DNA from: Entoloma clypeatum
Taxonomy: Eukaryota > Basidiomycota > Agaricomycetes > Agaricales > Entolomataceae
Assembly: GCA_963565915.1 (NCBI GenBank)
Contig: OY751492.1
Span: 3,844,001 to 3,908,000, forward strand
Direction of reading: 5' to 3'
DNA length: 64,000 nucleotides
Positions 32,338-43,626 of the stretch are shown piece after piece. The notes beneath the pieces were generated by a model. That model ran no database searches. It saw nothing but the letters and a program-made list of their open reading frames with translations, and was not told the origin of the DNA. Made by a program: the position numbers and the translations under genes. Position 1 is the first letter of the stretch, and the number at the start of each line of letters is the position of its first letter.

Positions 32338-34274
32338 CTCAAAAGTTCCGTCAATAAAGAGTACCTGAGCCGATCAGGGTGAGCAATGGTCGAGAAAGTA
32401 GGCTTGGCAAAGAACAAGGACAAGCAGGCGGTCGTTGACTACGGCGGCTGATGATATCCACATCACAAATCCTGCACAGGTTTAAAACCAAACAATACAC
32501 GCCCATCGATAATCTAACGATCTATTCTTCCGTAAAATCAATCGGTCCTCTTCGATCTCGGGACCGCTCTCACTCTAGGAACACTCACCGCCGGAAGTAT
32601 CCCCTCCAGGGTGCACAAAGCCTTCCATTCGACTCCCAACGCTCCAAACAATCTCACAATCAGGGTATACACGTCTTCTCTCTCTACCAACACTCCCCCG
32701 TCGTAGCATCATACCATCCTGCTTCTCTTTTTTTTTTACATCGGTGCTTTTTTCCCCAGGGTCATCCCAAAGTCCAAACGTAGTGTCCCACCCTCTCCCC
32801 CTCCCTCCACCCACCAAATACGCTCCGCTTATTGCTCGACCCAACCCGATCATACACCACTCGGCAAAATCCCCCTCCATCATCCCGTCCTCACAACCGC
32901 ACCGCACCATCAATCACCATATCTGTCATTCCGCCCTGCGTGGACACGGACTCCGGAGCATTTTTACCTCGCCCCGCCTCGGCCCTCCGACTTACTTATC
33001 ATGGCATCATCATTTTGATCAACCTCGCATACACCATCAAACCTTCCGACGAATCGCGATTCATTCCGTCTCGCGGGACCTATTCTCGTAAGTTATCAAA
33101 TTCCTCGCAGGGTCTCACTCACCTACACGCGATTCAGACGTAGAGAAGTATGGATGGCCCTCACACGGCTCTGCCAGTAAAATTTTTAAAAAAAGGAACA
33201 GGCTCGTGGAAAACATCTTCGCATTGCGTCATACATATCTTACCAACACATACTCATCAACTCCACAGCCGCCAACAACACTCCACCCAACCCACACCAC
33301 AGCCTGCCCCGCCCACGTGTCCGAGGCCCCATCCTCGCTCAACGTGATCCCAAAGCCATTCGAACTTCTCCAACACCCGCTCCCACTGCAACCCTCCTGA
33401 AACATGATCGATCACTTTTCAACATCCTTAACGACGTCCCGACCCTGACTACCTTACAGTCCGAGAAGGAAAAGGAGGAACCCGCTTAAGCCCAAGCGCC
33501 ACGTTCTCGAGTTCTATTAGTTGGCGGTCATAAGGCTGCAGCGTACCTTGACTGCGCATGCTGCCCAGGCCATGGACCTCGTCAATAGGAACCTGACTTG
33601 GCCCCCCCTGTACATCCGACTCGGATGGGTACACCATGTACATAGTCAGGCCTCGTCAGGGCTCAAGCTCAGGTATGGTTTTCTCGAGTCTTTGGGGAGG
33701 CGAACCCGTGCAGTCTTCCGACGTCACTTCAGGCCATATTACACAAGCAGATGACGACGCAGGCAGGGCTAGTTGAATGCATGTGCATGATATCTTGAAG
33801 TCAGTATTCAGGTTAGACGCAGCGCGGTCACAATACTTCCACCATCGCGTAATCTCGATGTTTATGTAACTTGGCAAAGATCGTAGCTATAGGGCCGCGG
33901 GGAGTTACGACATGGACTCGGGGAGGGTGTGAAAAAAAAGATTAAAATTTCGGCTCGAATTCTAGAACTATCATACTTGATGCATGGTTTAATGCATAGT
34001 ACGCACCAACCAAAGGGAGTTGGAAGTTGATCAGACCTAACCCAGTGGTTTCGATTGTGGCGCAGGCGGATGCAATAAGTAAGTACTTGATGGATGTGCA
34101 CCCGACAAAAGAACAGATATCGATGTGATGTAGCATGCAACCAATTGCAGATGCCGTCCACAGGACCTTCTCGTCCTCAACCAGGGCGGTGACCGATCCA
34201 AAGGGAATCTGCACGCTCAAGTAATTCAGTCTTTCGTTATTTTTGTAGTACGTCCGTACTGTCCCGGTCGGACT
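32338..34274. other. Long intergenic region upstream of ste12
   Basis: 1.9 kb, pyrimidine-rich from 32500 to 33400 as in many fungal promoters/5' leaders. A TGAAACA heptamer (the Ste12 pheromone response element consensus) is at 33398-33404, about 1 kb upstream of the ste12 ATG; one heptamer is weak evidence. Short frames exist on the minus strand (for example 33942-34220, hydrophobic, no recognised motif) but I cannot support a gene. Confidence 0.45.
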
Positions 34275-34724
34275 CTAGTAAGTAAACCACCCCTTCGGCT
34301 CCTGAATTTCCTCCTCCTTGACCTCCCCATCCCTCCTCTGCCTCAGCTTCTCCAAAATCGCCTTCACCCCCTCCACATCCCCGACACTCGCCTGTCCCCC
34401 ATGCCAGTCAACGACAATCGGCCACCTGAGCGCAGCAGGGTTCTCCCGCGCCACCCTAGCGATCGCAGACACGGTTTCTGGTCGTTCGGAGGAGTGGGCG
34501 GAGAGGAAGGCGTTGGAGGGCCTGATGGCTTTCGAGGGGAGGTAGGAGAGGATCGTCCTGAGTTGGTCCGGGGTGGGGACGCCTTCGACGACGTCGAGGG
34601 TGAATTCGAGCGGAGGGTTGGTGGGTTTGGTTGTTGGGTAGGGAGAGGAAAGCGAGGAGCGGAGGAGGGTGAGTGCTTTGTCGGAAGGTGGTGAGGAGGG
34701 TTGGTGACTATTGGACACGGACAT
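34275..34724 (-). CDS. Fmp46/DUF1687-like small protein
   Basis: 149-residue intronless ORF. The core (LEFTLDVVEGVPTPDQLRTI, then WPIVVDWHGGQASVGDVEGV) resembles the DUF1687/Fmp46 family, thioredoxin-fold proteins located in mitochondria in yeast. The segment after the Ser/Pro-rich N-terminus has the expected alpha/beta pattern and the C-terminus ends with KGWFTY. No cysteine is visible, so a redox function is doubtful for this copy. It is divergently arranged with the rhodanese gene, with 251 bp between the two starts. Family assignment is from memory of the motif, so moderate confidence. Confidence 0.6.
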   Translation of the reverse strand: MSVSNSHQPSSPPSDKALTLLRSSLSSPYPTTKPTNPPLEFTLDVVEGVPTPDQLRTILSYLPSKAIRPSNAFLSAHSSERPETVSAIARVARENPAALRWPIVVDWHGGQASVGDVEGVKAILEKLRQRRDGEVKEEEIQEPKGWFTY

Positions 34725-34975
34725 TGTATATAAGTCAGTGATACCGGGTTATAATACACGACCTACAATATTGAGATTTCGGGCTGTATTACTTTTGGTT
34801 AGTTACAAATGTGACGATCAGGACGTTGGATGATACGGACCAGCCGTCGTCTGAACGAATTGAACATTGAATAAAGTCTGAAGTCAAGAAACGCGGAGTG
34901 TGACTTCATCGCTTTGTTCCTGCAATCAAAGCCACACAAGCTCACAAACAACTTCCACCTCGATGTCCTACCAAC
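34725..34975. promoter_or_regulatory. Shared bidirectional promoter region
   Basis: 251 bp between the divergent starts of the Fmp46-like and rhodanese genes. A TATATAAG-like sequence lies just upstream of the minus-strand gene (about 34727-34734). No other sites assigned. Confidence 0.5.
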
Positions 34976-36155
34976 ATGATAGCAGAATCTCTAAAATCGG
35001 GATCCACCCGCTCCGTCAGCTCCTCGTATGCCAACTTTGACGGCGGGATCGTGCGTGCTAACCGCGACCCAACCCGTCGAACCCTGGAAGACGTGCGATT
35101 CCAAGTCGCGCAGGAGGTCGGTGTGCGGGCGATCACTCAGGCCAAACTATCAGATGGTAAAACGTTCTCTTTCTCCACTCCTCAAAACCAACATCCCATC
35201 TCCCAGGCATCCAAATCGGCGTCTCCCTGATTCTCTCCACAAGCGACTCCGACCTCAACTTTCTCACCAAAGTCGCAGACGTCATCGGGAACCAGCTCAT
35301 ACTCAGAGACCACCTCTTCGCCCTCGGAACAACCGGTTCCCCATCCCCACCTCCTCCCACACACTCCACCCCATCCCCATCCCCATCCCCAACCACCATC
35401 AACCCCCTCATCATCACCAGCTCCTCCCAAGACTTCATCCAACGCGCCATCCTCCTCGCCTCCTCCAAATTCATCGGGCGCATCAAATCCCTCACCGTAC
35501 ACGCCCACCGCTGGACCGCCCTCATCACCGACCTCGGGTCCTCCTCATACGACGAAGCCGCCCTCTACGACATCGTCCGCAAAGCCGCCGCGCCCCCCAT
35601 GGACCCCCTCGCCCCGCCCCCAGGCTCCCGCGGGATCGCCCAGATCCTGAGCGACGCCCGCGCGCGGCTGCAGCGCCTCACCCCATCGGAAGCGTTCAAG
35701 GAGCTGAAAGACCCCGGCCTCCACGGCGTCGGCGCACTCACGTTCTTGGTGGACATCCGGACGCGGGATGCGAGGGAGCAGGGGGGGCGCATTGAAGGGG
35801 CGGTGGTCGTGGAGAGGGGCGTGTTGGAGTGGTGTTTCGACCCGAGGAGTGAGAGGAGGCTGCCGATTGCGGATAGGTATGACTTGCGGGTTATCGTGTT
35901 TTGTGAGGACGGGGATGCATCGAGGTAAAGGCCCTTTTTTCCCATCCCCTTCCGATTTTTGAGGTGCGAGAGTTGAAGAACTGTATCTTTAATATTTCTT
36001 TTTTTGGAAGTCTGGCGGCATATTCTTTGCAACAACTAGGTCTTCTCTCTGCGACGGATGTTATTGGGGGATTTCGAGCATGGAGGGCGGCTGGCCTGCC
36101 GGCCGAGGTACCGAGGGCGCGGTCTTTGTTATCACTTGAAGGATTGTTGGTATGA
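34976..36155 (+). CDS. Rhodanese-domain protein
   Basis: Three exons, 34976-35156, 35207-35924 and 36011-36155, joined by introns of 50 and 86 nt with GT-AG ends; the total gives 347 residues in frame. The C-terminal rhodanese domain runs from about residue 240 to 335: FLVDIRTRDAREQGGRIEGA, RYDLRVIVFCEDGDASSLAA with the catalytic-loop Cys near residue 293, and ATDVIGGFRAWRAAGLP. Rhodaneses transfer sulfane sulfur or act as regulatory persulfide carriers. The N-terminal half (GVSLILSTSDSDLNFLTKVA, then a Pro/Ser-rich insert of PSPSP repeats, then FIGRIKSLTVHAHRWTALIT) is not assigned. The second intron splits the active-site loop, so splicing is needed for a functional enzyme. Probable host gene. 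Confidence 0.88.
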
Positions 36156-36318
36156 CATACTTTGACATTGGCTTTATAAAAATCTGTTATTTTACCTCTC
36201 ATATGTTCCACACTGCTCAGTCTTTGCATTGCGTTGGGGCAGTTGTGTAAGTACGAAGGAGGTGTATAATAAATATAATATATTATGGTGGTGGGGTATT
36301 GTGGGTGAAAGCCCCGGG
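36156..36318. other. 3' flank of rhodanese gene
   Basis: About 160 bp with an AATAAATATAATA stretch near 36268, plausible for 3' end formation. Nothing else seen. Confidence 0.4.
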
Positions 36319-37786
36319 TGTTGAGGTGACGCTAAGTCAGACGACATCACGAGCCCAAACTTAGGAACTTAGGATGAGGAACATGGAAAGATGAGGAAGG
36401 GGCTGTATTGCCAAGAGACCCAGCGGGAATCTCAAGAGAACAAGCTATTGAATACAAGTGAAAGTACCCTACTTATATATGTAAATACCATGAGGCTGCA
36501 TTGAGGCAGTGTCATGCTGCGCGATTGATAAGATGTCCTCATGTACGATATGATGTAGATAAGATAAGATCGAAATAAGATGAGATAAAGTGAAAAGTGA
36601 AAATATGATCATAACATTACCCCCTTTCTAGATCTCGACTTCCAGGCGAGATATGATGTCGTCCGGGGTGTCCATGAAGTTCTCATATGGTTTAAATTTC
36701 AGTCCTTCAAAGATATTTGCGTGTAAGCGCCGGGGTGCATTCAGGTTTAATTTAAAGAAGTCCTCCACCGCTTCCTTGGCATGTTCCAGGTGATCCTCGG
36801 ATTCCCACATGTTGTGGTCCGGAGTCAGACCTTCCCATTGCACTAAATATTCCAGCTTTCCGCTCTTCAACCTTGAGTCAATCACTTTAGCGACATTGTA
36901 CTCCTCTTCGCCATTGATAACTATGGGATTTGGTGCCTGCACCTTTTGCGATTTAAATAGTGGTTCCTTAAATAATCGGACCCATGATACATTGATAACT
37001 GGGTGGATTTTCCATGACTTTGGCAATTTAAGTTCCACAGCGTGTGACGAAATGATTTTGGTTATGGTATAGGGTCCAATCCATCGTTCGGCAAGTTTGG
37101 TGCATCACCCCGTTTCAGGTTCGCATACCGTTCCATCTCTTCTCGTGCTTTTACTAGCGCCGCTTCTGCCTCCTCATGAATCTTCTTCATTCACTCCGCG
37201 AATTCTTTTGCTGGTTCTGACTTTTCTGCCCTCTGAGGTTCTATGCCCATCCTAGGGTTGAATCCATAGTTTACATAGAACGGCAAAAACTGAGTTGCTG
37301 TGTGTATCTTATTATTGTAGGCGAACTCTGCGCTTGCCATCCATTTGGGCCAATCCGTTTGCCGATGGGAAATAAATGATTTTAGATATTGTTCCAACTC
37401 CTGGTTGATCCGTTCCATTTGTCCATCTGTTTGTGGATGGTATGCTGTTGATAATTTAGTTGTAATCCCCAGGATTTTGTTTAGTTCTTTCATAAAAGTT
37501 GCTGCAAATTGTGGTCCTCGATCTGACGTCAGCATTTCCGGTAATCCATGAAGTTTCCAGATCTTGTCCCGATATAGCTTAGCTAACCCCTCAGCCGAGA
37601 CTTCGTCACATGTTTTGACAAAGTGTGCTTGTTTTGTAGATCTACAAGCGACCACTAATACAGTGTTATATCCCTGGGCTTCCGGGAGTCCTACAATAAA
37701 GTCTGCAGTGATGTACAATATGATGTAGATAAGATAAGATCAAAATAAGATGAGATAAAGTGAAAAGTGAAAATATGATCATAACA
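36319..37786 (-). mobile_element. Deleted Ty3/Gypsy chromovirus, one full LTR and integrase only
   Basis: Minus-strand element flanked by CCGGG (36314-36318) and CCAGG (37787-37791), a likely 5-bp duplication with one G-to-A change. The complete 3' LTR is 36319-36616 (TGTTG...CATAACA as read on the plus strand) with an adjacent polypurine tract (GGGGGTAA on the minus strand). The other end keeps only the terminal 74 bp of LTR (37713-37786), fused directly to integrase at a shared GTACAT. Gag, protease and RT are absent. Confidence 0.85.
36628..37718 (-). pseudogene. Integrase core and chromodomain of the deleted Gypsy
   Basis: Catalytic core 37191-37718: ITADFIVGLPEAQGY (D), LTSDRGPQFAATF (D) and AYHPQTDGQMERINQE (E). 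After a frame break near 37100-37190 the C-terminal part continues (36628-37038): WKIHPVINVSWVRLF, then a chromodomain YNVAKVIDSRLKSGKLEYLV followed by QWEGL. Distinct subfamily from Gypsy-1/2. Confidence 0.88.
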
Positions 37787-37791
37787 CCAGG

Positions 37792-39071
37792 GGCTTTCTG
37801 GGCAGAGGGCCTAACCTGGGGAGAAAAATGAGAAGAGCTGTGATCCCCTGGTATCAGGAACTCCGTGATGTGTCAGATGTTGAACATATCGCCAGATATG
37901 TCACATCATGTGCTTAGTCACCATAAGTGACAACAAGTCACTATTACCATATATGTGAGTTTATGGTATAGCCACGGAAACAGGACTCTGTTTATACATT
38001 GTTTGTACATGGTCCATGCGCATTATAGATTTGTATAAATACCCATGTATTTCTACCAGTGAATCTTAACTCTTGAACCCCCCAGTTCTCTGAGACGTTC
38101 TTAGCTAGTCAAGCCTCTTAGTTACTTAACTAACATCTCTTTACCAGGTTAGTGCAGCTTCCATATGCCTGAGTTCCATTATGTCTTGAGTGCCCTTTGA
38201 GCTGCCTACATCAGATACTTCATGTTATGGGCCCTGGCCCTAGCGCCACATGCAGTCAGTATCATAGCTTTTGCGCTACTGGTGGCAGCATCTGCTCTGT
38301 ATACTAGCCTGGAGACTGGGCTCCTCAGCATCGACCTCGTCGAGCTAGATGGCCCCAACAATGGTGAAGCCATAAGCATTCAAGGAATAGAATGTACCAT
38401 TAAGTGGAATGTTCTAGATCGATGGCTTGAGAGAATCCTGATCATGGTGATTGCAACACGAGGATCGGAAGACAATGAACCACCAACTCGTTTGTCTTGT
38501 TCCTTTGGAACGGACGGAGCTGGTCGGAAACTTGCTCGTTGTGGCAGCTGGTGATGACTCATTTGCTCTTTGCATTGTGTAGACAATGCTACTTTTGATT
38601 ACTCATGTAGAATATGTGATGCAGGCAGACGGGCTCGATTGCAGAACCACAGACGGTGTTCTCGCCGTGCTGAGGAACCTGCCCTGGTACCTACCAAAGA
38701 TGGAAATCCTTCGGACCCTCCACCTGTGTATGTCAATGATGGGACCATCCCTGAGGCACACAGAGCACCCCCTCTTTCGCCTCTGGCCCGACAAGTTTGG
38801 TTGCCGGATAATGACTCCTTAATTGAAGCCGTGAATAGAGGAGATGAAGTCATGCCCCCTATTCAGGGTGGATCTTGCACCTGTGGGCATCATACCACTC
38901 AAGGAGGACATGATGACTGGGTAGAACTAGTGATGGCATTTCATATGCTACCACTAGACCAGATGGAAACCGAAGAATGATGATCAATGAAGGCTGCTCA
39001 TTTTTCTTTTTTTTTTGATGCGCTTTTTCGAAATTCATATGCTGATTCTATTTATGTTTCCTAGCATCATC
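37792..39071 (+). other. 5' region of Copia-like Gag locus, weak coding frames
   Basis: Contains TGGTATCAG near 37847 (resembling a Copia primer-binding site) and a TATAAATA box near 38034. Two short plus-strand frames (38222-38554 and about 38570-38980, the latter ending VELVMAFHMLPLDQMETEE) lie between them and the Gag ORF. I do not recognise either product. They could be a 5' leader ORF or chance. Confidence 0.35.
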
Positions 39072-40349
39072 ATGTCTTCAAGCTCCAAAATCAATCTCGC
39101 TTCTTCCGTTCTTAAACTCACTACCACTAACTTCTCTATTTATCATGAGAAGATGAGCACCTACCTCAAGGCTGCTAAAGTGTGGAGGATTGTCACCGGT
39201 GATAAGAAAATCCCGGCTGAGACAGACTTCCAAGAGAAGTTAAACACTTGGCACGAACAGGACGATCAGGCTCAAGGCCTAATCCAGATGTCCATTTTGG
39301 ACTCTCTCGTCCATCACATCAAGGGAGCTAAAACCTCCAAGGAGATGTGGGACCTGATCACAACCAAGCTGTCTACGGTCGGCCCGTCCACCGTTTTTGC
39401 TGATTTCCAGCAACTCCTCTGCACCTCTCTATCTCCTGCCAATCCTTTATCCGGCATCGATAAGATGCAGACCCTCTTCCAACGACTCGAGCACAACCAT
39501 GTTGATATCCCCAAGTTTGTTCGGATCATGATGATCCTGAATGGACTTCCTCAGGGATATGACAGATTGGTCCAGAGCATTCTTTTTGATGTGGTAAATT
39601 ATGTCCCATCAACCAGCGACCAATCTGCGGTGCTCAAAATCAAGAAGGTAATCGAGCAAGTACGCTCTGAATACTTCCGTAAAAACCCGCATGCCCCACA
39701 GTCCCAAGGACATGCTCATGCGAACAAGCTCTCTGTGGTAAAACACGCTTGTCCGAACCCCCCGAAGTACCAGCCTTGCACTGGAGCCTCTCAGGGATCT
39801 TCAGAAGGACCGGCTGCTAACCAGCAGCATTCGCACCAGCACTCCAAGCCCTGGAAAGGCAAGGGACGTGGTACCTCTGCCGGGAAAACCAAGGGAAAAG
39901 GACCCTGGAAAGCCAAGGAGAAGGCACATTTTGCCTCCTCTGCCATGGACAGCGCCCCTGATGGGCAGCTTCCAATCCAGACCTTTCCCAACATGGTTGT
40001 TCACGGAAATGGGTCTATCTTCACTCCACACCCCTCATCATCCACTGATTGGAGGATAAGGAACAACCCATCACTTGTGATCAGGCACATTCCTGGCCCA
40101 GGTCCGTTTTTGGACCTGGATGGAGCACGAACACTTGCTGGCAGCATTGGTGTTCCTCCAACAGCTCAGAATTTGACTTGCCTCCTCGAGGTCCCTGCAC
40201 TTCAACGAAATGAACCTGCGATGTCAAGGCCGCTCTCAGCGCCTCCGACAATGGACCCCCGGAATCAATGCATTCCGGTTTTTGAAGAGACAGTGAGTAG
40301 AATCAGCTGGGCCGATGAAATGGAGACAGAAGACATAGCCCCACCATAA
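39072..40349 (+). CDS. Intact Copia-type Gag (UBN2-like) ORF without pol
   Basis: 425 residues if started at the ATG at 39072 (an ATG 57 nt upstream is in frame, but MSSSSKINLASS is the natural family start). Features: LTTTNFSIYHEKMSTYLKAA and a W-x-I motif near the N-terminus, SKEMWDLITTKLS, a helical bundle to about residue 210, then a basic Gly/Lys-rich tail (KPWKGKGRGTSAGKTKGKG) in place of a visible CCHC knuckle. No protease, integrase or RT follows before 40500, where other debris begins. Either an old Copia fragment whose Gag has stayed open by chance or a retained Gag-derived gene. Confidence 0.7.
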   Translation: MSSSSKINLASSVLKLTTTNFSIYHEKMSTYLKAAKVWRIVTGDKKIPAETDFQEKLNTWHEQDDQAQGLIQMSILDSLVHHIKGAKTSKEMWDLITTKLSTVGPSTVFADFQQLLCTSLSPANPLSGIDKMQTLFQRLEHNHVDIPKFVRIMMILNGLPQGYDRLVQSILFDVVNYVPSTSDQSAVLKIKKVIEQVRSEYFRKNPHAPQSQGHAHANKLSVVKHACPNPPKYQPCTGASQGSSEGPAANQQHSHQHSKPWKGKGRGTSAGKTKGKGPWKAKEKAHFASSAMDSAPDGQLPIQTFPNMVVHGNGSIFTPHPSSSTDWRIRNNPSLVIRHIPGPGPFLDLDGARTLAGSIGVPPTAQNLTCLLEVPALQRNEPAMSRPLSAPPTMDPRNQCIPVFEETVSRISWADEMETEDIAPP

Positions 40350-40520
40350 GGGGTTATTACAATGAAGGATACATCAACAATTATATGGAGTATGATGTTT
40401 CCCATGGTGATAGGAACAACAATGACATGGGGTATGTTTCACATTCAACAGCACGTACAATGCAGTTAAGAAATACTTCACAGAAGCCTCTTTGGAGATG
40501 AGTGAACGGACGGCGGTCTG
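40350..40520. other. Unassigned spacer
   Basis: No LTR match to the upstream region and no coding frame. Confidence 0.35.
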
Positions 40521-40528
40521 ATGTATTT

Positions 40529-41985
40529 TTAGAACCTGCTGTACATGCGCTCATAGCGCAAATAAATTCTCATTATGCAGATATAAATGAATTTCTGAAC
40601 TGGGGTATAGTGCACCGGAACCGCCGGAGCAGTGCCGTACAGTTGTGTATACATATTGAAATTATTAAATGGCTGCTGAACAGAATTCAAAGGTGGGATT
40701 GCCGTACCAGCCTGTTGTTGCGCTAAGAGATTGTTCAATGCCATGATCTGTTGGTTGCACTTGGCCATCCCTTCTTGCATCAACCGCAGATTCTCGTCTC
40801 GCTGATCGTGAGGTTTATTTGTAAACAGAGAGTAGTCCTAATTATCCTGTATTTGCGCAAGGTTAAGTATGCCAGGAGCTTGCTCATCTTCAAAATATCC
40901 TTGATACAATTGCTTATTGGCCGACAATTGCTCCACTCAATCCTTCTGACTAATATTACTAGGCTCACGAGGAATGTAGCCTCCATCTGGCAAACAGATC
41001 CCTTGTGGGGTGGCTTTGATCTTTCCTTGTGCTAGATGGGTCTGAAGTTCGGTACACTCGTGAAGGAAATGGTGCGGCTTGTAGAAATAGTGACAACATC
41101 CCGGAGGCGCCCCACCACTGGGTGCTGCTTGTGGTTCCTGTTTGTACTGTTGCTGAGGGCCTGACTGCATTGCTTGAAGTGTTTTCATAATTCCTTGCAT
41201 AGATTTCTCGAAGCCTTCAACTCTATCAGTCAACAATGCCTGACTCTGTACCACAGACTCAAGCATTTGCTCGATCTTTACTGCTGATGACGGATTGGAC
41301 ATAGGAATAGCGACATTGGAGGGAGCAGCTCGCGACATATAGTTATTGGAAGCGGTGAAACTGTTATAGTGCCTCGCCATTTTCTCAACAATTTCTATCA
41401 CATCACCCAAGTCTACGAGATTATCCTGATGTCTCACCGCAGGTGCCGTGGCATTATTTGCTGTGAACGCAGTGTCCATCATGGACAACCTCAACTTGAC
41501 TGCTTCTGCAAAGTTGTCATATAAAAAACTCAAGAACCTCCCCACAAGCTCACGATTGGAGATACAACCATTTGCACCAGTCAGTTTCTTAGCTTCGGCT
41601 TTGAAACTAAGTTTTAAGGACATAATTTCATCTGGATTGCCTAGTCCAAGATGACTGTGCTCCTTGCAGATACTCGATAATCTGGCCAAGGTACTGTCGT
41701 GTCTGCTTGCTACCACTGGGTAGTTGTTTATTAACTCTTTCTTATACTCCTGCCATGTTCCTGTAGCATAAGAATTGAGGGTTGTCCATTCTTCCTCAGA
41801 GTCACTATCTGCATTGCCTCCAATTAACTTTTTCTTTTCCACGGTATCGGTTATACCTGCGTGGTCAAAGCAGATTTCGACTTCATTGATAAATCTTAAG
41901 AGGTCGGAGGCCTTTTCTTTATCAAATCTCGGCGCTCCTCATTCACTTCGATGTCTGTGTATTGGTAGCCATTGTATGTGTTGAC
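40529..41985 (-). pseudogene. Ty3/Gypsy Gag relic
   Basis: The main block 40937-41842 encodes a Gag capsid (EEWTTLNSYATGTWQEYKKE, a helical middle, then a Cys/His cluster CCHYFYKPHHFLHEC). Extending upstream in frame to about 41950 adds DKEKASDLLRFINEVEICFD before a break close to the probable start. A downstream fragment (40529-40800) in another frame has QEGMAKCNQQIMALNNLLAQ. The relic is cut on its 5' side by the LTR at 42140. No pol present. Confidence 0.75.
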
Positions 41986-42139
41986 AATTGACTGTTAAGA
42001 TTTTGGTTTTGAGTTTCTATTGGTTGCACAATGGATACTGAATGCTCGCAATGCTAGTAGCCTTTCTGATTCAAGGTTCTCTAGTGTTCTCTTTCGAATA
42101 TGCTTTATGGGATCTTCGAGAGGTCCTACTAGTTCTGCT
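41986..42139. other. Short flank between Gag relic and LTR
   Basis: Nothing recognised; probably 5' leader of the Gag relic. Confidence 0.3.
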
Positions 42140-42434
42140 TGTCATAACCATATGATTCATATCCGACTTATCCGATGACTCTGACGATTCCTCCGATCCG
42201 ACATCTGCTCTGATGATATTCTATTTATATTTGATTATACTTCTACTACATAACATTTCAACCATACTTACAAGTAGACACATGTTGTTCACTTTTCATT
42301 TCTTACTCTCCAAATGTTCCAATGTTCAACTCCGATATCTGCACATCACTTATGGTAATACTGATCATTCTAGTTTACTATAAATAGTGTACCAAACCTG
42401 TCGTAGAACCTCAGTTCAAATATCATATGTTACA
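42140..42434 (+). repeat. LTR of Gypsy-3 family
   Basis: About 295 bp starting TGTCATAACC and ending near ATGTTACA. Nearly identical to 63349-63648. A CTATAAATAG box lies near 42380. Downstream internal sequence is shared by both copies, so both are 5' LTRs. End assignment is approximate. Confidence 0.75.
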
Positions 42435-43123
42435 CCTCATTCACATCCGCCTCTACTTGCCTTTGAGCATTCTCTCCATCACCTCCGCTCATCCGACATC
42501 CGCCAATGCGAAATTGAGGACCACGTCAAAGAGTGGGGTGCAACATACAAGTTGAAGCCAGGTCCTTTCTGCCAGATGTCATACCTATCACATCCGCACC
42601 TCCCTTCCGCTTCCACTTCCACTCCAAAACCCGACCTCTCCAGTAAATTAGGCAAAGACAGCAAACTGACATATCAAGAATGCAAATGATGTTTCAATAA
42701 TAACCTTTGCTTATTCTGCAGTAGCATCGGACACGCTGTCAAGGACTGTCCCAAGTCCACCTCCTCCACTTCCAAGGCTAAAGGGAAGGCCGCCCAAGTC
42801 GGCACTCAAGCCAAGGATAAAGGTAAGGAGATTGAGTCAAAAAAATAGGCAGTGGTCCTCATGAAGCATGGTCTGAGGACTGCATTGACTCTCTCTGTGC
42901 CTCCACTTCCATCCGACTTATTGTGTCTGCTCTCTCCGATCCGAACTCTTTACGTATCAATATCTCATCTTCCTTTTTCTCTTCAGAGTCTGTTCCAGCA
43001 CTTATTGATTCAGGCTCTACCCATTGTTGTACTGCACACTCTGTGGGTACTAAGAAATATTCCTATTCCACCTGGGATACATGATGAAGTGTGTAAGATA
43101 ATAAGGACAAAGATGGCCGCGGG
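42435..43123 (+). pseudogene. Gypsy-3 Gag and protease fragment
   Basis: Internal region with a deleted Gag: RQCEIEDHVKEWGATYKLKP, then a nucleocapsid knuckle (CLFCSSIGHAVKDC near 42708-42755), and, after a frameshift, a retropepsin segment with the catalytic motif ALIDSGSTHC near 42999-43030. Most of Gag between the first and second blocks is missing. Ends at another LTR at 43124. Confidence 0.75.
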
Positions 43124-43537
43124 TGTAAGGGCAACCACTTTTCTATCTCCTTTTCTCTTTTCCTTTCCTTTCTATTTCATCATCTCCGATGTCCTCCGAT
43201 TGGATCCGCTATGTCCGACATCTTATCCGACGCTCCGCATCTGATGACTCTGCTCCTCTGCACATTGGATCACAGGTTACCATTCATCTCGTTTCCATTT
43301 ATCCCCCATCCCTACTCCTGGTCATTGCTCATCATTCATATGTCTCATTTTATCTCTTATTTCATATCTCACTTTACTATTTATCCAACTAGCTTGCAGG
43401 GGAATCCTTAGAACTTTCTCTTTGGATTTTCCTTGCAAGGTATGTGTTGTATTACTTATTGGACTGCTCAATCTAAACTTTGGATTTCCCTTGCAAGTAT
43501 CTGAGTTCGAGTCTCGGATCGTAAGGTTGCCTTAACA
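43124..43537 (+). mobile_element. Solo LTR inserted in Gypsy-3 debris
   Basis: 414 bp, TGTAAGGGC...TTAACA. Its 3' half matches the larger solo LTR at 52971-54387 (two CCTTGCAAG motifs and a GGATCGTAAGG end). Flanks GCGGG and CTGGG agree only partly, so a clean target duplication is not demonstrated. Confidence 0.65.
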
Positions 43538-43626
43538 CTGGGCATGTACAAACCATCGAATTCCTCATACAGATCCTGGTGGTTCTGTGTATTGAAAAAG
43601 GATGGCAAGAGTCTCCGTATCAGCTC
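43538..43626 (+). pseudogene. Gypsy reverse transcriptase shred
   Basis: About 30 codons matching the start of the Gypsy RT fingers (YKPSNSSYRS, then WFCVLKKDGKSLRI). It stops abruptly where ORF A begins. Confidence 0.65.

Noticed and set aside
33398..33404. TGAAACA upstream of ste12 as a functional pheromone response element
   Set aside because: A single heptamer 1 kb from the gene is expected by chance; the same string (as TGTTTCA) occurs in R1 repeats. Mentioned only as a note.
33942..34220. Small hydrophobic minus-strand protein
   Set aside because: 92 codons, no recognised motif, no splice partners or promoter evidence; not enough to call a gene.
34976..36155. Host gene for thiosulfate sulfurtransferase with known pathway
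   Set aside because: Only the C-terminal rhodanese domain is recognisable and the N-terminal half is unassigned, so no specific enzyme name is given.
43124..43537. Clean target-site duplication for the 414-bp LTR
   Set aside because: Flanks GCGGG and CTGGG match at only three of five positions, so I did not claim a duplication.
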